Below are positions 36,311-47,999 of a DNA stretch of 64,000 bases, one piece after another. The stretch comes from Lithospermum erythrorhizon. Taxonomy: Eukaryota > Streptophyta > Magnoliopsida > Boraginales > Boraginaceae. Positions within the stretch are counted from its first letter, which is position 1. Each line of letters begins with the position of its first letter. A model generated the notes under the pieces. The model did no database searches, was not told where the DNA came from, and saw only the letters and a program-made list of their open reading frames with translations. A program made the position numbers and the translations under genes. Where the stretch lies: NCBI GenBank assembly GCA_019722365.1, contig JADFUC010000113.1, positions 1-64,000 of the forward strand, written 5' to 3'.

Positions 36311-36579
36311 TACTATTAATGTCCATAGATAATAACAATATGGGAATTGCCTTGAAAGAGATCTCATTACAATTTTTCTCTCGCGTTCAAGAGATTGATC
36401 TTAGAAGCAACCAACCAATTAGCGGCGAGCTTCCTACTCCTAACTATAATGGTGACAACTTTGAAAGGAATCAATAGAGAAAAGTGTTGTATTCCACGCG
36501 AAATGTTCATGAGACCAGACGCGTGAAGCTGCTTTTTTTCCTTTTTTTACCTTTTTTTTAATTATCAAATACTATATAA

Positions 36580-38010
36580 ATTCCTCCCGACTCTGAATAA
36601 GATTAAATTAATAATTCATTCTATTTTTCGTTCATTTTTCATTATTCTCGATTATTTAATAAACTCTCTAAAATAATATTTTTTGCCCCTCCCGACTCGG
36701 GATAGGGTGCTAAATTAATAATTTGTGCTCTTTTTCGTTCATTTTTCATTATTTCGTTCATTTTTCATTATACTCGATTATTTAATAAACTCTAAATACA
36801 TTTTTGGCCCTCCCGATTCAGATAAAAAGCAAATTAATACTCATGTACCATTTACTTGCACATACGCCACTGTGATTTTTTGTTTTCACTTGGAATATTT
36901 TTTTCCTCTTAAACTTTATATAATATTTTTGGCCCTCCCGACTCGGTGATAGAGTTGCAAAATTAATAATTGCCATTTTTCATTCTTTTTCATTATTTCT
37001 ATGCACCTATCATATACGACTATTCTTTTTTAGTAGTTCAACAACCATTTAATAGAACATTGTTTCGCCTGGCCATTTGACATGCACTTACGGTCGTTGG
37101 ATTTACACGCTGTGATTTTGTTTTCTTTTCTCCTTTTTTTCATTTTTTTCAATTTTTTTTCAATCATCATTTTTTCAATCATCAACTATAGTAAATTACA
37201 ACATCACCAATTGGTGTAATAACCTCTAAGATAATATTTTTGCCCGTCCCGACTCTTCAGTATAGCACCAATAATTCGAGCTCTTTTTCTGCTCCTTTTC
37301 ATTATTTCTATACACGGTCATACGCGACCGTGTTTTTTCTTCCCTTTTCACGTGAATATTTTTTCTTTTCTTTAACTAAGTTGTTATTTCAATTATCAAC
37401 CAATGTAAAACTCGATAAATTAATACTGTGATTTAATAAACTCTCTAAGATAATATTATTTTGGCCCCTCCCTAATTCTCGAATAGGGTGCTAAATTAAT
37501 AATTGCGGTTTTTTCGCTTATTTCATTATTTCTACACATTGTCATATGATCGTGATTTTTTTTTTAATTGTCCAACCAACTATTGAATAGAATATCATCT
37601 CGCCTGTAATTAGACGGGAACTTATGGTCATGGGATCCCCGACGCGTGATTGTTTTTTTTTTCCCTTTTTTCGTTTTTTTTTCAATTATCATTTTTTTAA
37701 TAATCAGCTACGGTTGAAACTCTATTTTTTTTTAAAATTATCAACTACATTTAAAATTTGATAAATTAATACTCGATTATTTAATAAAAACTCTAAGATA
37801 ATATTTTTGGCCCGTCCCGACTTGGGAATAGGGTGCTAAATTAATAATTAGTGATATTTTTCGTTCCTTTTTCATTATTTCTACGCATCATGACCGCTAT
37901 TTCATTCATTTTTCACATTATTTTTTCCCCTTTTTTAACAGGGTTTTTCCAGCTTATCAACTACGTTAAACTGAGTAAATTTAATACTCGATTATTTAAT
38001 AAACTCTTTA
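36580..38010 (+). repeat. Satellite-like array, ccctcccgactcgg units
   Basis: A phrase like ggccctcccgactcgg-atag-gtgctaaattaataatt recurs at about 36586, 36687, 36808, 36929, 37241, 37464 and 37808. It is followed in most copies by tttttcgttcatttttcatt, then by gattatttaataaactctct and aagataatatttttggcc. The spacing runs from about 100 to 345 bases, which suggests a basic unit near 110-120 bases with higher-order or decayed units. There is no coding content; the open frames here are AT-rich artefacts. Confidence 0.75.
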
Positions 38011-38608
38011 AGATAACATTTTTTGCCAGTGGCACTGAGTTAAAACTGCATGTCATTATATTTTACAAAATTAGTTGTAATTCAACTATCAATGTAATCG
38101 TCTGCCATTTGAGGGACATTACTAACTAGTACCAATAAAAATGATGACAATCTTGTATTAGCAAAATACGTACTCCATAGGGTGCTACCGAAGTTAAGAA
38201 CCTCAATATTTTGTGGCCATGCAAGGGGTTTAAAATCAAATTTGAGAGAATTTGTTTGATGGTCTAGTTTGGGTTAGGGAATGATAATGTTTAACAGATG
38301 GCTAAATATTCTTAAAGTTATTGTAATACAGGAGCAAACAACCACTAGAGACGTTACCTTTAAAAGGCAACGAGCACTGTGGTCGTTCACACCAACGACC
38401 AGATTATATGTGCACCTTACATTCTCAATGGACGATCGTTTATTGTTTTTCTAAAGTTAATTAAATAAATGCAAATAAAATTGTTATCGGTTGAACAAAT
38501 GCATTAGCTAATTAACGGTGCTCAGTAAACTAAGCTTCGAACAATAATAATATGTTACTCATGTAAGAATGTATTGAATTGATTGATGTTTATTGATTCG
38601 ATAGTCAC
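38011..38608. other. Intergenic DNA, nothing recognised
   Basis: Spacer between the satellite-like array and the SINE row. Near 38385 the sequence ctgtggtcgttcacacc resembles motifs at 60800-60960, but no element could be defined. Confidence 0.4.
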
Positions 38609-38849
38609 ATATATACAAGAGGGTATATTTTTTTTCTTAAGAAAACTCTAACCCCCTTCTCTACATAGGCTCTCGAACCCTCACCTGATTAAGCAATAAC
38701 CGCGACCATTCGATTATCTCATATACAGTAGGGTATATTTTTTTCTTCTTCGTAGGGTAATATTTTATAAGCATCATAATCAACCCAAAGCACTCCTCTC
38801 ATATGGCGCTGGCGCGATAACCATTACGCAAGTTTTGGTAGTACAAGAG

Positions 38850-38889
<40 letters not shown>

Positions 38890-38997
38890 AAAACCCACCT
38901 ACCGCCTCTACAATGAATCGAACCCTAACTTCTAAGCTCACTAAGGCCCCTAACCACTGTGTCATTCTGCCGTTCTTCAATATACAAGAGGGTATAT
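38609..38997 (-). mobile_element. Row of three tRNA-like SINEs at one target site
   Basis: Four copies of a direct repeat close to tatacaagagggtatat lie at 38609-38628, 38721-38738, 38840-38856 and 38980-38997. Between them are three units of about 85-125 bases. Read on the minus strand, each has an A-box-like segment (GAATGGTCGCGG, TAATGGTTATCGCG, ACAGTGGTTAGG), a B-box-like segment (GGGTTCGAGAGCC, GGGTTGATTATGA, GGGTTCGATTCAT) and an A-rich or AT-repeat 3' tail. This is the structure of short tRNA-derived SINEs with target duplications. The units differ in sequence, so they are separate insertions or old copies. Confidence 0.7.
38851..38887. repeat. (TA)n microsatellite, tail of the third SINE
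   Basis: A run of about 18 TA dinucleotides stands where the 3' tail of the third SINE unit is expected on the minus strand. Confidence 0.9.
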
Positions 38998-39049
38998 GTT
39001 ACAATAGGAAATAATATCCTAGACAATCCTATACTACCATAAATAAATA

Positions 39050-39330
39050 TGGGTAAATTTCACACATGCACCTGAACTAACGAAATCATTTTAAATAGGC
39101 ACATGAACTATTCAACCTTTCAAATAGCACTTGGATATCATTTTGCAAGACCTCGAACTTTTCAAAATCGTGGCACCTATACTTTTCGGAGTCAAAATCA
39201 ATTTTTAAAAGGGCAATTTAGGCAAACAACATCCAAATAACTCACTCACCCCTAACTAATCCAACCACACATAATTCTTAACTCACCCACTCAATTTTAA
39301 TTAATTAAATAAAAATAAAATAAACATATT
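39050..39330. repeat. Unassigned dispersed-repeat-like segment
   Basis: Phrases such as cacctgaactaacgaaat, aaataggcacatgaact and caaatagcacttggatat follow each other with related wording. Similar text is common in non-coding dispersed repeats of plants. No terminal repeats were defined. Confidence 0.35.
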
Positions 39331-42250
39331 ATCTTCAACCTTACACCCCACCCCTTACCCCCTCTATATCAATCCTTTAGCTGCCCTTTCATTGATGATC
39401 AATTTAATTGTGGTGCTCGTCTTGACAAGTTTTATCTTAAATACTCATGGAAGCCTAATACTTGCAACGTACCAAGGTAAGTACCTCAGTCACCAAAGTT
39501 GACCTTTTTATGTTTAGCCTTTTATGTGCAATGTCAGCCATATATTAATGCACATTTACTTCCATATTAGTGTAGTAAGAATATTTCAACTATGTGAACA
39601 TTGAAATCAATGTAAATTGAAATCAATTTGGGAATTCAGATTTATCGAAACTGGACAATTAATTGGGACACCTTAATGTAGTGTGTCATTGGGGAAGAAG
39701 TGGTGTCAGCGGGAAGTGGTATGGCTGTAGCGGATGAAGCCAAGATGACAAGGCTTATTTTATTTTATTTAATTAATTAAAATTGAGGCGTAGCTGAAAA
39801 TTATTATCGAAGCACAGAGAGCGAATTATTCTGACAAGTTGTTACTAAATTTTCCTTTAAAAATCGATTTCGCCTCAGTTATTAAACGCTTATCTAAATA
39901 CGCCGTATGTTTATTTGAAATATCAGCAGCTCGTACGCCTATTCAAACGAGATTGCTACTGCGTGATTTAAATTTAAATTAATAAATATAGACATGTCAA
40001 CCATGATAAAGGATTTCTATTGATTTATAATTGCTATTAATACAAGTAGATTTCATTTATGTAGGGAGCATCCAAATCTTGAGTCAACGTGATAGTCCTA
40101 TCAATAAAGCGTTATCGAAGGGATATGTTGATTTATCGTACTCATGTGCTGGTGATTATTATTGTAAGAGATAATTGGTAATTTGAGATAAATTGGATGT
40201 TATCAATGAACGATTCAGCATCGGCATGTTGGTCCTTTGCTCAACTATTATTGAAATTGTTTAAACACCAAGTGCATGTTACACCGCTAACCATTTGAGT
40301 TTTTCGGTGTATTAGATTACAACATAGGAAGCGGCCAATGGGCCATATGATTATAAACATAGATAATAAGTCGACAAGCTACCAGACGGCTCGGCCTTCC
40401 TTTAAAGATGGTGACATAAACATTTAGGAATTGGTAGTTTGAATCCCACTCATGATTGATTGATGGCTAGAATGCCCAGCCTCTCTCAAATGATTGTGAC
40501 AATTGGTAGTATAAAGCCCACTCATGATTGATTGATGGCTGGATCCCTGGACCCTTCCATGTTTGAATTTGACAAAGAACTGGCAAGAGCTTCCATCAAA
40601 AAAAGGTTTTAAAATAATGCAAGTATGTGGGGGCTTAAAATTATTATTATGATCAATTTGGTTCCAATCATTTCAATGTCTGTCAAATTGAGTACTAAGC
40701 ATAATTGAGGACTGAGCATATTTCCTACTACTATTATTAACAGTTCAGACTTTCTTGAATGTGATCCCTTACTTTCGGTCGACACTTTCCTAATATTTCA
40801 TATTTCCAGTCAACACTTTTCTAATATTTCATTCATACAAGACTGATATGTGAATGCATGACTCTTACGTTGTTCAATGTAAATATTATTACACGAGAAA
40901 TTACAACTCAATTTACACTTATGTAAACGACACAATTTCATACGCAAACCTATAAATTTAACTTTAAGCTCCTTTACGCCACACCGGGGTGTTTTCCTAC
41001 CTTCGACCAAGTCCTCCTTTCATAGCTTACTCAAATGTTGGTCGAAGAGTATTTGACATCCATTACCACTTCACCAACGTTCATCTCTTTATTCTCGACT
41101 TCTTATCTTCTCGAATGTGATAAACTATATCTCATTATCATGATATGATCTTATTTGAACCATCGGTGAAGTGAATAATAAGTCTACCCGAAATAATACT
41201 CACTCCTACTTGACGTAAACTCCTACACGAACTAGAATACTAGAGGTCTCCTACCCTAGATGTCCTACGCGATGTTGTAACATTTTTCTCAAAAACATTT
41301 TGTCTAACACTTTAGTTAACAACCTTCTCATCTGAACAATCGCTCATGATCCTCTGTAACACTTTTGTGCAACACTCTCTTACACTTTTATTTCACGTCT
41401 TATTTTTTAATTTTTTAAACACATTACCTTAATCAATCATATTTCTAACATTATCTCCTACTAACTCCAAAATATTTGCCAATTTTGCTTTTAAAGACAA
41501 TTTTTTTATATTTTTCATATTTTTATGGTCAAAACTATTAATAGTCAAATATTTATTTCGTAAAACATAAATGATAATTGTTTTGAATTAGATACAGTAG
41601 TATATACTGATATAAATATGATTTGATAAGAGATCATGCTTGAAACATTAAAATAATAATCATTAAATATAAGTATAACAGATAGTATCGTATAAAAGTA
41701 TTACAGAGAATCTGGATGTAACTATAATCTTCCTTTGGAAAAAAATTTAGTCAAATCACAACTGCACAGCCTAATTCAGTACTTCAACCCAACAAAACTT
41801 TCAAACCAAATGAACTTTACAAAGCAGCAAAACTTTAAGACGTCATACCAAAAGTCAACATTTCCTAACAACGGCTACTCTAAACACATTTCTTCGAATT
41901 AAATATTTCATTATCACTAAAAGGCTTAAGTTAATCGGGAAACAATATACAATATCCAAATAGTGTTTCTAGTATTGAAACGACTATTATTCTAAATATA
42001 ATTTTTATAACTTATCATTGCCAAATGGTGTGGTCAAAATACTATTTCACCTCACTTTAACTGTTTGGTGTGCGATAACACCTCAGAGTTAATCTGGATG
42101 GTAAAGAGTACTATGTACAAAGGGAACAGTTGCACATTACGGTCATCAGTGGTTGAACCGCCACATGGTGCTTTCTGAATCCTACTAGTTTTGAGCTTAG
42201 TATTTTAACAATCTTGTATTTGTAAGTTGTAACATTGGGTTAAAAAGCCA
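39331..42250. other. Intergenic DNA with one local duplication
   Basis: No gene is supported; the 66-residue frame at 40810-41010 (-) has no recognisable domain. Bases 40430-40550 contain two copies of attggtagt followed by cccactcatgattgattgat, about 75 bases apart. The phrase agtttgaatcccac before the first copy looks like a pol III B box, so a tRNA-like SINE piece is possible. Confidence 0.45.
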
Positions 42251-43128
42251 AAATTGTTACTTCCTCCACTTCATAAAAATTGTTCAATTTTAATTTTATG
42301 AAAAATTGAAGAAATACTAGTTAAAATAAATTCATTTTAAAAAATCCATGCAAAAGTTTGTCAACTAAGTTATGAAAATGAAAACAGAGTGAAAATGAAA
42401 AATCTTTCTATTTATAAAAGTCAGCTAATCAAGGCTTTTCCCCTTTTATACTATTATTTACTAAATTACCTTCATGCATTTAAAAAGCGATACTAAAATA
42501 AAATTAATATATATATATTATGAAAGAGAGATAATCACTGCTTTGGCCCCACTAAGCCTATCAAAGTTTCGCACATCGGTCTCTAATAAGAAGAACGTGA
42601 AGACAAATGGTCCTTAAAAGCGTACATCCGCTACAATTTCCGTCCCTATTTTAACATCTCCGTTAATATTTAACACATTTCACGATTAAAGTTTAATTTT
42701 TGGGGTCAAAATATAATTTTTGAGATCAACTTTACTAAGTTTCTAATTTTGAAATGTATTTTTTATTGATGTATTTTGATTGTATAATTAGTGTGGATAT
42801 TAGAAACTTTAACGGGGTCAAATTAATTAACTTTATTTCTAAAATAGGTAAAATATAGTTCATAATAACATATTCCAAATTTTTAAAATATAAAATACAA
42901 TATAATTATATAATAGCATCAGAGAGTCACATGCAACTATTGTTCGTCTTCAACAAGGCATATAATTATAGAATCTCATAGTCAAAACTGGAACATAGTC
43001 AAATAAATGTTCTTAAGCTCTCTCGCCAAGTCTCTAGATACTCATTACCATATTAGTTATCATTATTGTTGTTTCAAATAAGTCTCTATATATTAATTAT
43101 CATACTATCCTTATTGTTGTTACTTACG

Positions 43129-43860
43129 TGTTCTTGAACTCTTTGACAGACAAGTCTCTATATACTATTATCACTATTAATTTTATTTTAAATTGCTAAC
43201 ATTTTCTATGATAACAATGTGTACTTATAACAGCATCCACATACAAATAATATAATATCTGAGGTCTAATATTAATTAGCAAATTATTTTGTATTTAATA
43301 GGAGAGGAACATGCATAATCAAACAAGTGTTCTTGAGCTCTCTTGGCAAATCTTTATATACTACTTCCTCTATTCCTCTTTAAGCATTTCTAAATTTTTA
43401 ATTTTTTATTTCAAAATACTATTCTTCTAAAGATAAAATCGTGTTTTTACATTTTCAATATACTTTTCGACTAATTTCGTTTATTAAATTATCAACCAAA
43501 TCCAATTATATAGTTTTAATTAATTGACATTTTATATTTTTAATGTACTTTTGATTATTGTTTATTTTTCTTAATCTACAGGCAAATGACTGAAAGCACA
43601 ACTACAAGTTTTTTAACAAAGCGGAGCATCATGCATCATTATTGTTGTATCATTAGGTTGAGGGTTTCAACCTTTTTACTATTATTGTTTCAATTAATTC
43701 CTTCATGTTCTTGAGTTATCTGGCTTGCAAGTCTCTATATACTACTATAATTATTAATTTTATTTTAACTTGCTTACATTTTCTATGAGAACGATGTGTA
43801 CTTGTAATAGTATTTACATGCAAATAATATAATATTCAAGGTAATATCTGAGGTTAGTAT
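43129..43860 (+). repeat. Direct repeat of about 145 bp, two long copies
   Basis: Copy 1 (about 43129-43275) and copy 2 (about 43708-43860) share caagtctctatatactact/attat, attaattttattttaa, acattttctatgag and gcaaataatataatat in the same order. Partial copies of the opening phrase also occur near 43009 and 43329. The copies are 580 bases apart, with AT-rich MITE-like sequence between them. Confidence 0.65.
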
Positions 43861-44974
43861 TATTTACTCTCCTATATACAGTGTTCTGCTAAACATAATT
43901 AATAACCTAATTATTTTGAATCAAACAATATAATATAAAGTAGTTTCATGAATTATTTGTAATTAAAAAATCATAATACTTTTGTAATAAAAGTATCAAG
44001 ATAGATATCTAATACACCTTCCATCCTAATAGATTATCAAAGTTTAAATTTAGATATTTGACAGATTAAATATTAAATTTAAATATTTTTATTTGTGTTA
44101 TATAATATTTGATGAAATTATCAAATAATAATATTTTCATTGTACTTTAATATTGACATAAAATTTTATTCAAATCAGAATTATGTTTATCGATGAAAGC
44201 TTAAAATTATATAAATTTTGAGCACTTAAATCAAACATTCTATCAATGTAATTTTTGACTAATTTTCTCTTTAAATTAACAATCAACAAATGATATTGTT
44301 TCAATTTATTATCATTCTATATTTTCAATGCACATTTTGACAACTATTTTTTTCCCTTAATCTATGTGCAAATGTCTAAAAAGACAACTAAAAAACGGAT
44401 AGAGTATTTATTTGTAAACTAAATATAATTCAATCTATATATATAAAATATAATTCATTGATATTATGGTCTTAAAAATACATGCATGAATATTTATATT
44501 TTAAGTATATAATCCACTTCATTGATGAATATAATTCATCGATATTATGGTATTCAATTTGAATGACTTTTTGTGACATTTTATATTAAAGTTGTTATTT
44601 ATGTCAAAAATTTAAAAAAATTCATATCAAGTACTAATCACATATACACTATTGAGATTTAACTTTTTATTTAAAAATTCATATACACTATTAAGTTGTT
44701 ATTCACATTTATTAAAATTTTAAAGGTATGCCATCTTTATTTCCTTACTTTTCAATGTCATTCATTTGGAATATTTCACCCGGGTCATGACATCTACTCT
44801 GGTGACCTCTTTCGCTATTTTGGTGCGGACTAAAATTATAGAATTTACAAATGATATTGATATTATTCGCCAAATATTATTGCATAATCATCAATTAAAA
44901 TAAATGTTAAAATTAATACATAAAAATAAAAAATCAATATAGAATCCATGCACAATTTATACCTAATAAATTGA

Positions 44975-45082
44975 GAAGTGATATTTTCTAATAACAAATA
45001 ACATAACATAAAGTGTATCTTTTGTTAAAAGAGAAAAGTGATATTTTCTAACAATAAATAATATAATATAAGGTGCATTTGT
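44975..45082 (+). repeat. Tandem duplication of about 60 bp
   Basis: The phrase agaagtgatattttctaa, followed by aacaaataacataacataa, is repeated as agaaaagtgatattttctaa, followed by caataaataatataatataa, about 60 bases downstream. Confidence 0.7.
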
Positions 45083-45587
45083 TTATTAAACTTTGAAAAT
45101 GAATTGTAGTACGGAACCAAAATTCTAAATCTATTATTATAATTATATTATTAAAAAATTATAAGGAATCATATAATTTAACTATGAACAAAATGAATTA
45201 TAAAATAAATCAAGGGTATAGTTTATAAATTTAAGTAAATACTTAATTACTTTATCTATTATATTAGTTTAAATGTTTGAAGTATAAATACTTACGTGTA
45301 ATGCACGTACATTTTACTAGTTTAATTAAAAGTGTGAAACCGTCACACTAACGGCCCCTCGAGGTCCCTGTCCTTGATATACCATGGAAGACTTAATCAC
45401 GAAATGTGCCTTAATTAATCAAAATGTATAATTATTTATTTGTAAATCAAATAGTCCACTAAATGAGTCAATAAAATAAAACCCAAATACCTTAAATAAT
45501 TGTTATAAAAACAAAATATTTTTTAAATCCCCAAAATAAGTCAAAACCGATCAAATTAACATGTACGGAGTATAAAGATTCAACAAT

Positions 45588-45820
45588 TTGGATAGTGTAA
45601 ATTTAATTACTTTAAATTACAATCATACAATTCGAGCTCAATTATTTAAGGTATTTGGGTTAGTGTAAATCAAATGGTCCAGTAAATGTACAATTTGGAC
45701 AGTTCAAATTTAATTACTTTAAATTACAATCATACAATTCGATAATGTAAATTTAATTACAATCATACACGAACCAATTCGATAGTGTAAATTTAATTAC
45801 TTTAAATTAATAAAATTCAA
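45588..45820 (+). repeat. Tandem repeats at the left edge of the gypsy LTR
   Basis: The phrase gtgtaaatttaattacttt is followed by aaattacaatcatacaattc and recurs four times with small changes. The last copy grades into the start of the left LTR homology. A short version, gtgtaaattaaattaaatt, stands at the same place beside the right LTR (57763). Confidence 0.7.
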
Positions 45821-46759
45821 TTTTATGGATTTATTAATTCTATCACTTATAACCGACACACGATGATTAGGGTTCACTGAGTTCCCAACTAAATGCAAGA
45901 CATACGAATAATAAGGTTTCCGTGATTCACACTGAATTAATTTAGGTTAAAGTTAGGATTTTATATTAATTAACCTAACTTTAAAACTCTGTATTGTGGT
46001 CTCAAATATATTGTACTTAAATTAATGCAACATGAAAAATGTCGGGTCAATAAATGAACTACTCTTAACCTAGTAACCCTAGAAAGAGGCGCCTATTTCA
46101 ATTTCTTGGAGGCTAAGTTAGGCTAAAGTATCTGACGATCCATATTATGCCTCAACAATCCAAATGATCAACGGTCGAGATCGTAAGCCACCTGAAAATG
46201 GATCAACCAATCAAATGAAGGCTTGAAAGCCTATAAATAACCTCATATTTGAAGAAGAATTAATAATTTGAAGCGGTAAAAAAGAGCTACAAGAAGCACA
46301 AAGCAAAGAGGTGGAAAACGTAAAACTCTAGCAAAAAAATCAAGAGAAGATAAAGATTAGTAGAAGATCAAGACAAAGACCTGGAAGCTCAAGGATTTAA
46401 GGCTGAAGATCACCTGAGGTACTTGAAGGACCACAAAAGCTGCACAGAAGCATCAATGGGAGGGGAATAGCTGCACAGAAGGACCCCAAAAGCCGACGAA
46501 GAAATGAAGGTCAACCCAACATTCAAATCAAGTCATAGGAGACACAAGTAGTGCCCATATAACAAATCATGATAAGCATCACATGTCAGCCCCTATTCTC
46601 ATCCAAGATCAAGCATAAAAAAGTCAGCTAAGGCCCCATCAAGCATTAGAACTCACCAAGCTGCTGTTCTCCAGCTTACTACTACGGTGCTGTGAGTTTT
46701 GGCCAAACGGCACACCGAGAGAAGCCGCTAAATTCATCCCGGCAGACCATAACCAAAGT

Positions 46760-47040
46760 CTACATAAGTCAACTCATATCAAAGAAAGGCCTAGACTACC
46801 CCAGTCAGCCCCATATCAAAGAAGGGCCTTGACTACACCAATCAGCCCCATATCAAAAAAGGGGTCTAAGGCTACACCAGTCAACCCCAAATCAAAGAAG
46901 GGTCCAAGGCTACACGAGTCAGTCCCAAATCAAAAAAGGGTCCCGGCCACACCAATCAACCCCAAATTAAAGAAGGGCCCAACCACACCAGTCAACCCCA
47001 AATCAAAGGAGGGTCAAGGCGATACCAGTCACCCCATATG
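46760..47040 (+). repeat. Minisatellite inside the left LTR
   Basis: About seven copies of a unit of 38-45 bases close to ccccatatcaaagaagggtc, followed by aaggctacaccagtcag, stand head to tail. Two to three shorter copies are present in the right LTR at 58740-58930. The 70-residue plus-strand frame across it is a translation of the repeat and not a gene. Confidence 0.85.
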
Positions 47041-47041
47041 A

Positions 47042-47583
47042 TAATCTCATAAATAAATGGGTTGGTCCAGGATAGGTCCAACGACATCGGGCTCCGAAAA
47101 TGGATTGCGACAAGGACAAGCCGGTCAAATGGACTCGACTGCACGGTAGGCCGAATGCCAGCCCAAGTTAAAAAGGGTTAACTGCCGAAGCTCGGTAGTG
47201 AGAGAGTCAGTTGAGACTAACGGTTTAGTTCGCTTCAATTATGCGCAATTAAGATCCTAATTACTCGACCCCTTAATGAGCCATGAATCATTAACCGGCA
47301 ATAAAAGATCCATCAAGGCTCGACCAAAGTAACGGTCCAAATAGACTATAAAAGGTAAATCTCGAGACCAAATAAATTAAAGTTCACTTTGATACCCAAA
47401 TTCTCTTTTTCAGAAATTAAACTCTTTCGATCCTTTACTTACTTGATCGTCAGAGTGTTTTTGACCAGACAACCGGTCTTTGTTTTCAGAGCCCCATTTC
47501 GGGACCAAGCGCATATCAAGTTCAACGTGGAAGATTTGTGAATTGACGCCTAACAAACCGACCGCATCATCACCACATACTGC
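47042..47583 (+). promoter_or_regulatory. Extra LTR-promoter-like block in the left LTR
   Basis: This part is absent from the right LTR. It contains gactataaaaggtaaat near 47346 (TATA-like) and, about 90 bases later, acttacttgatcgtcagagt, similar to the acttgxgcgtcggagtg segment that follows the transcription start in Tat-type LTRs. Either the right LTR lost this piece or it is a nested piece of another Tat LTR. Confidence 0.45.
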
Positions 47584-47999
47584 CAATTATCAAATTCCAA
47601 GACCAAATATCAAGTCCACACAACCACACGCGATCAAGTGATGTCATACCTGCCTCGACCATATCTCAAGTCACACCAAGACCTCGGCCCCGTGGTCCGC
47701 CCAGATACATATCCAAGTCAAGACGCAAGCTCAAATCGCCTCGACTATTAGTCAAGTCAAGCCATACCAGACGCCAAGATAATGAGGGAGATAACTAAAT
47801 TGATAGTCGAACCCCAATCATTTGATAAATTCCTTTGTACCAGGAAAGATTTCCTAAAGGGATTTTATTATTTATGTGCGTAGTATAAATAATAAAATCT
47901 TTCTTCACCTTACAAATCTTGGCATGCTCGGTGGGACTATCTCTACTCCTCATCACTGTTGACTTAGAGAAGCCCTAATGATGAATACAACTGAGGTAT

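Larger units (their letters stand above)
42251..45330. other. AT-rich spacer with several repeat remnants
   Basis: No coding region is present. MITE-like ends (tacttcctcca near 42259; tacttcctctattcctctt near 43368) lack partner ends. Near 42540-42680 the text about 'ggtccttaaaagcgt' resembles dispersed plant repeats. Local duplications at 43129-43860 and 44975-45082 are listed separately. Confidence 0.5.
45783..47925 (+). repeat. Left LTR of the Tat element
   Basis: This block aligns by eye with 57763-59275 through many shared phrases, for example tcaacaatccaaatgatcaa, cctataaata and ccataaccaaagtctacat. It includes a minisatellite (46760-47040). Bases 47042-47583 have no counterpart in the right LTR. 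Right after the LTR stands ttggcatgctcggtgggac, which resembles the primer-site region of Tat elements (TTGGCGCCCACCGTGGGG). Confidence 0.75.

Noticed and set aside
36725..38129. Several Phe-rich frames of 63-92 residues resembling membrane peptides
   Set aside because: They come from poly-T-rich satellite-like DNA and share no conserved protein.
38609..38997. Intact tRNA genes in place of SINEs
   Set aside because: The A and B boxes are recognisable, but no unit gives a full cloverleaf by eye, and each has an A-rich or AT-repeat tail and flanking duplications.
38609..38997. CRISPR-like array, because short direct repeats alternate with unique spacers
   Set aside because: The repeats are target duplications, the spacers are about 85-125 bases with pol III motifs, and the DNA is from a plant nucleus.
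46829..47041. 70-residue repetitive frame that looks like a repeat protein
   Set aside because: It is a translation of the LTR minisatellite, which also occurs in the right LTR with different phase.
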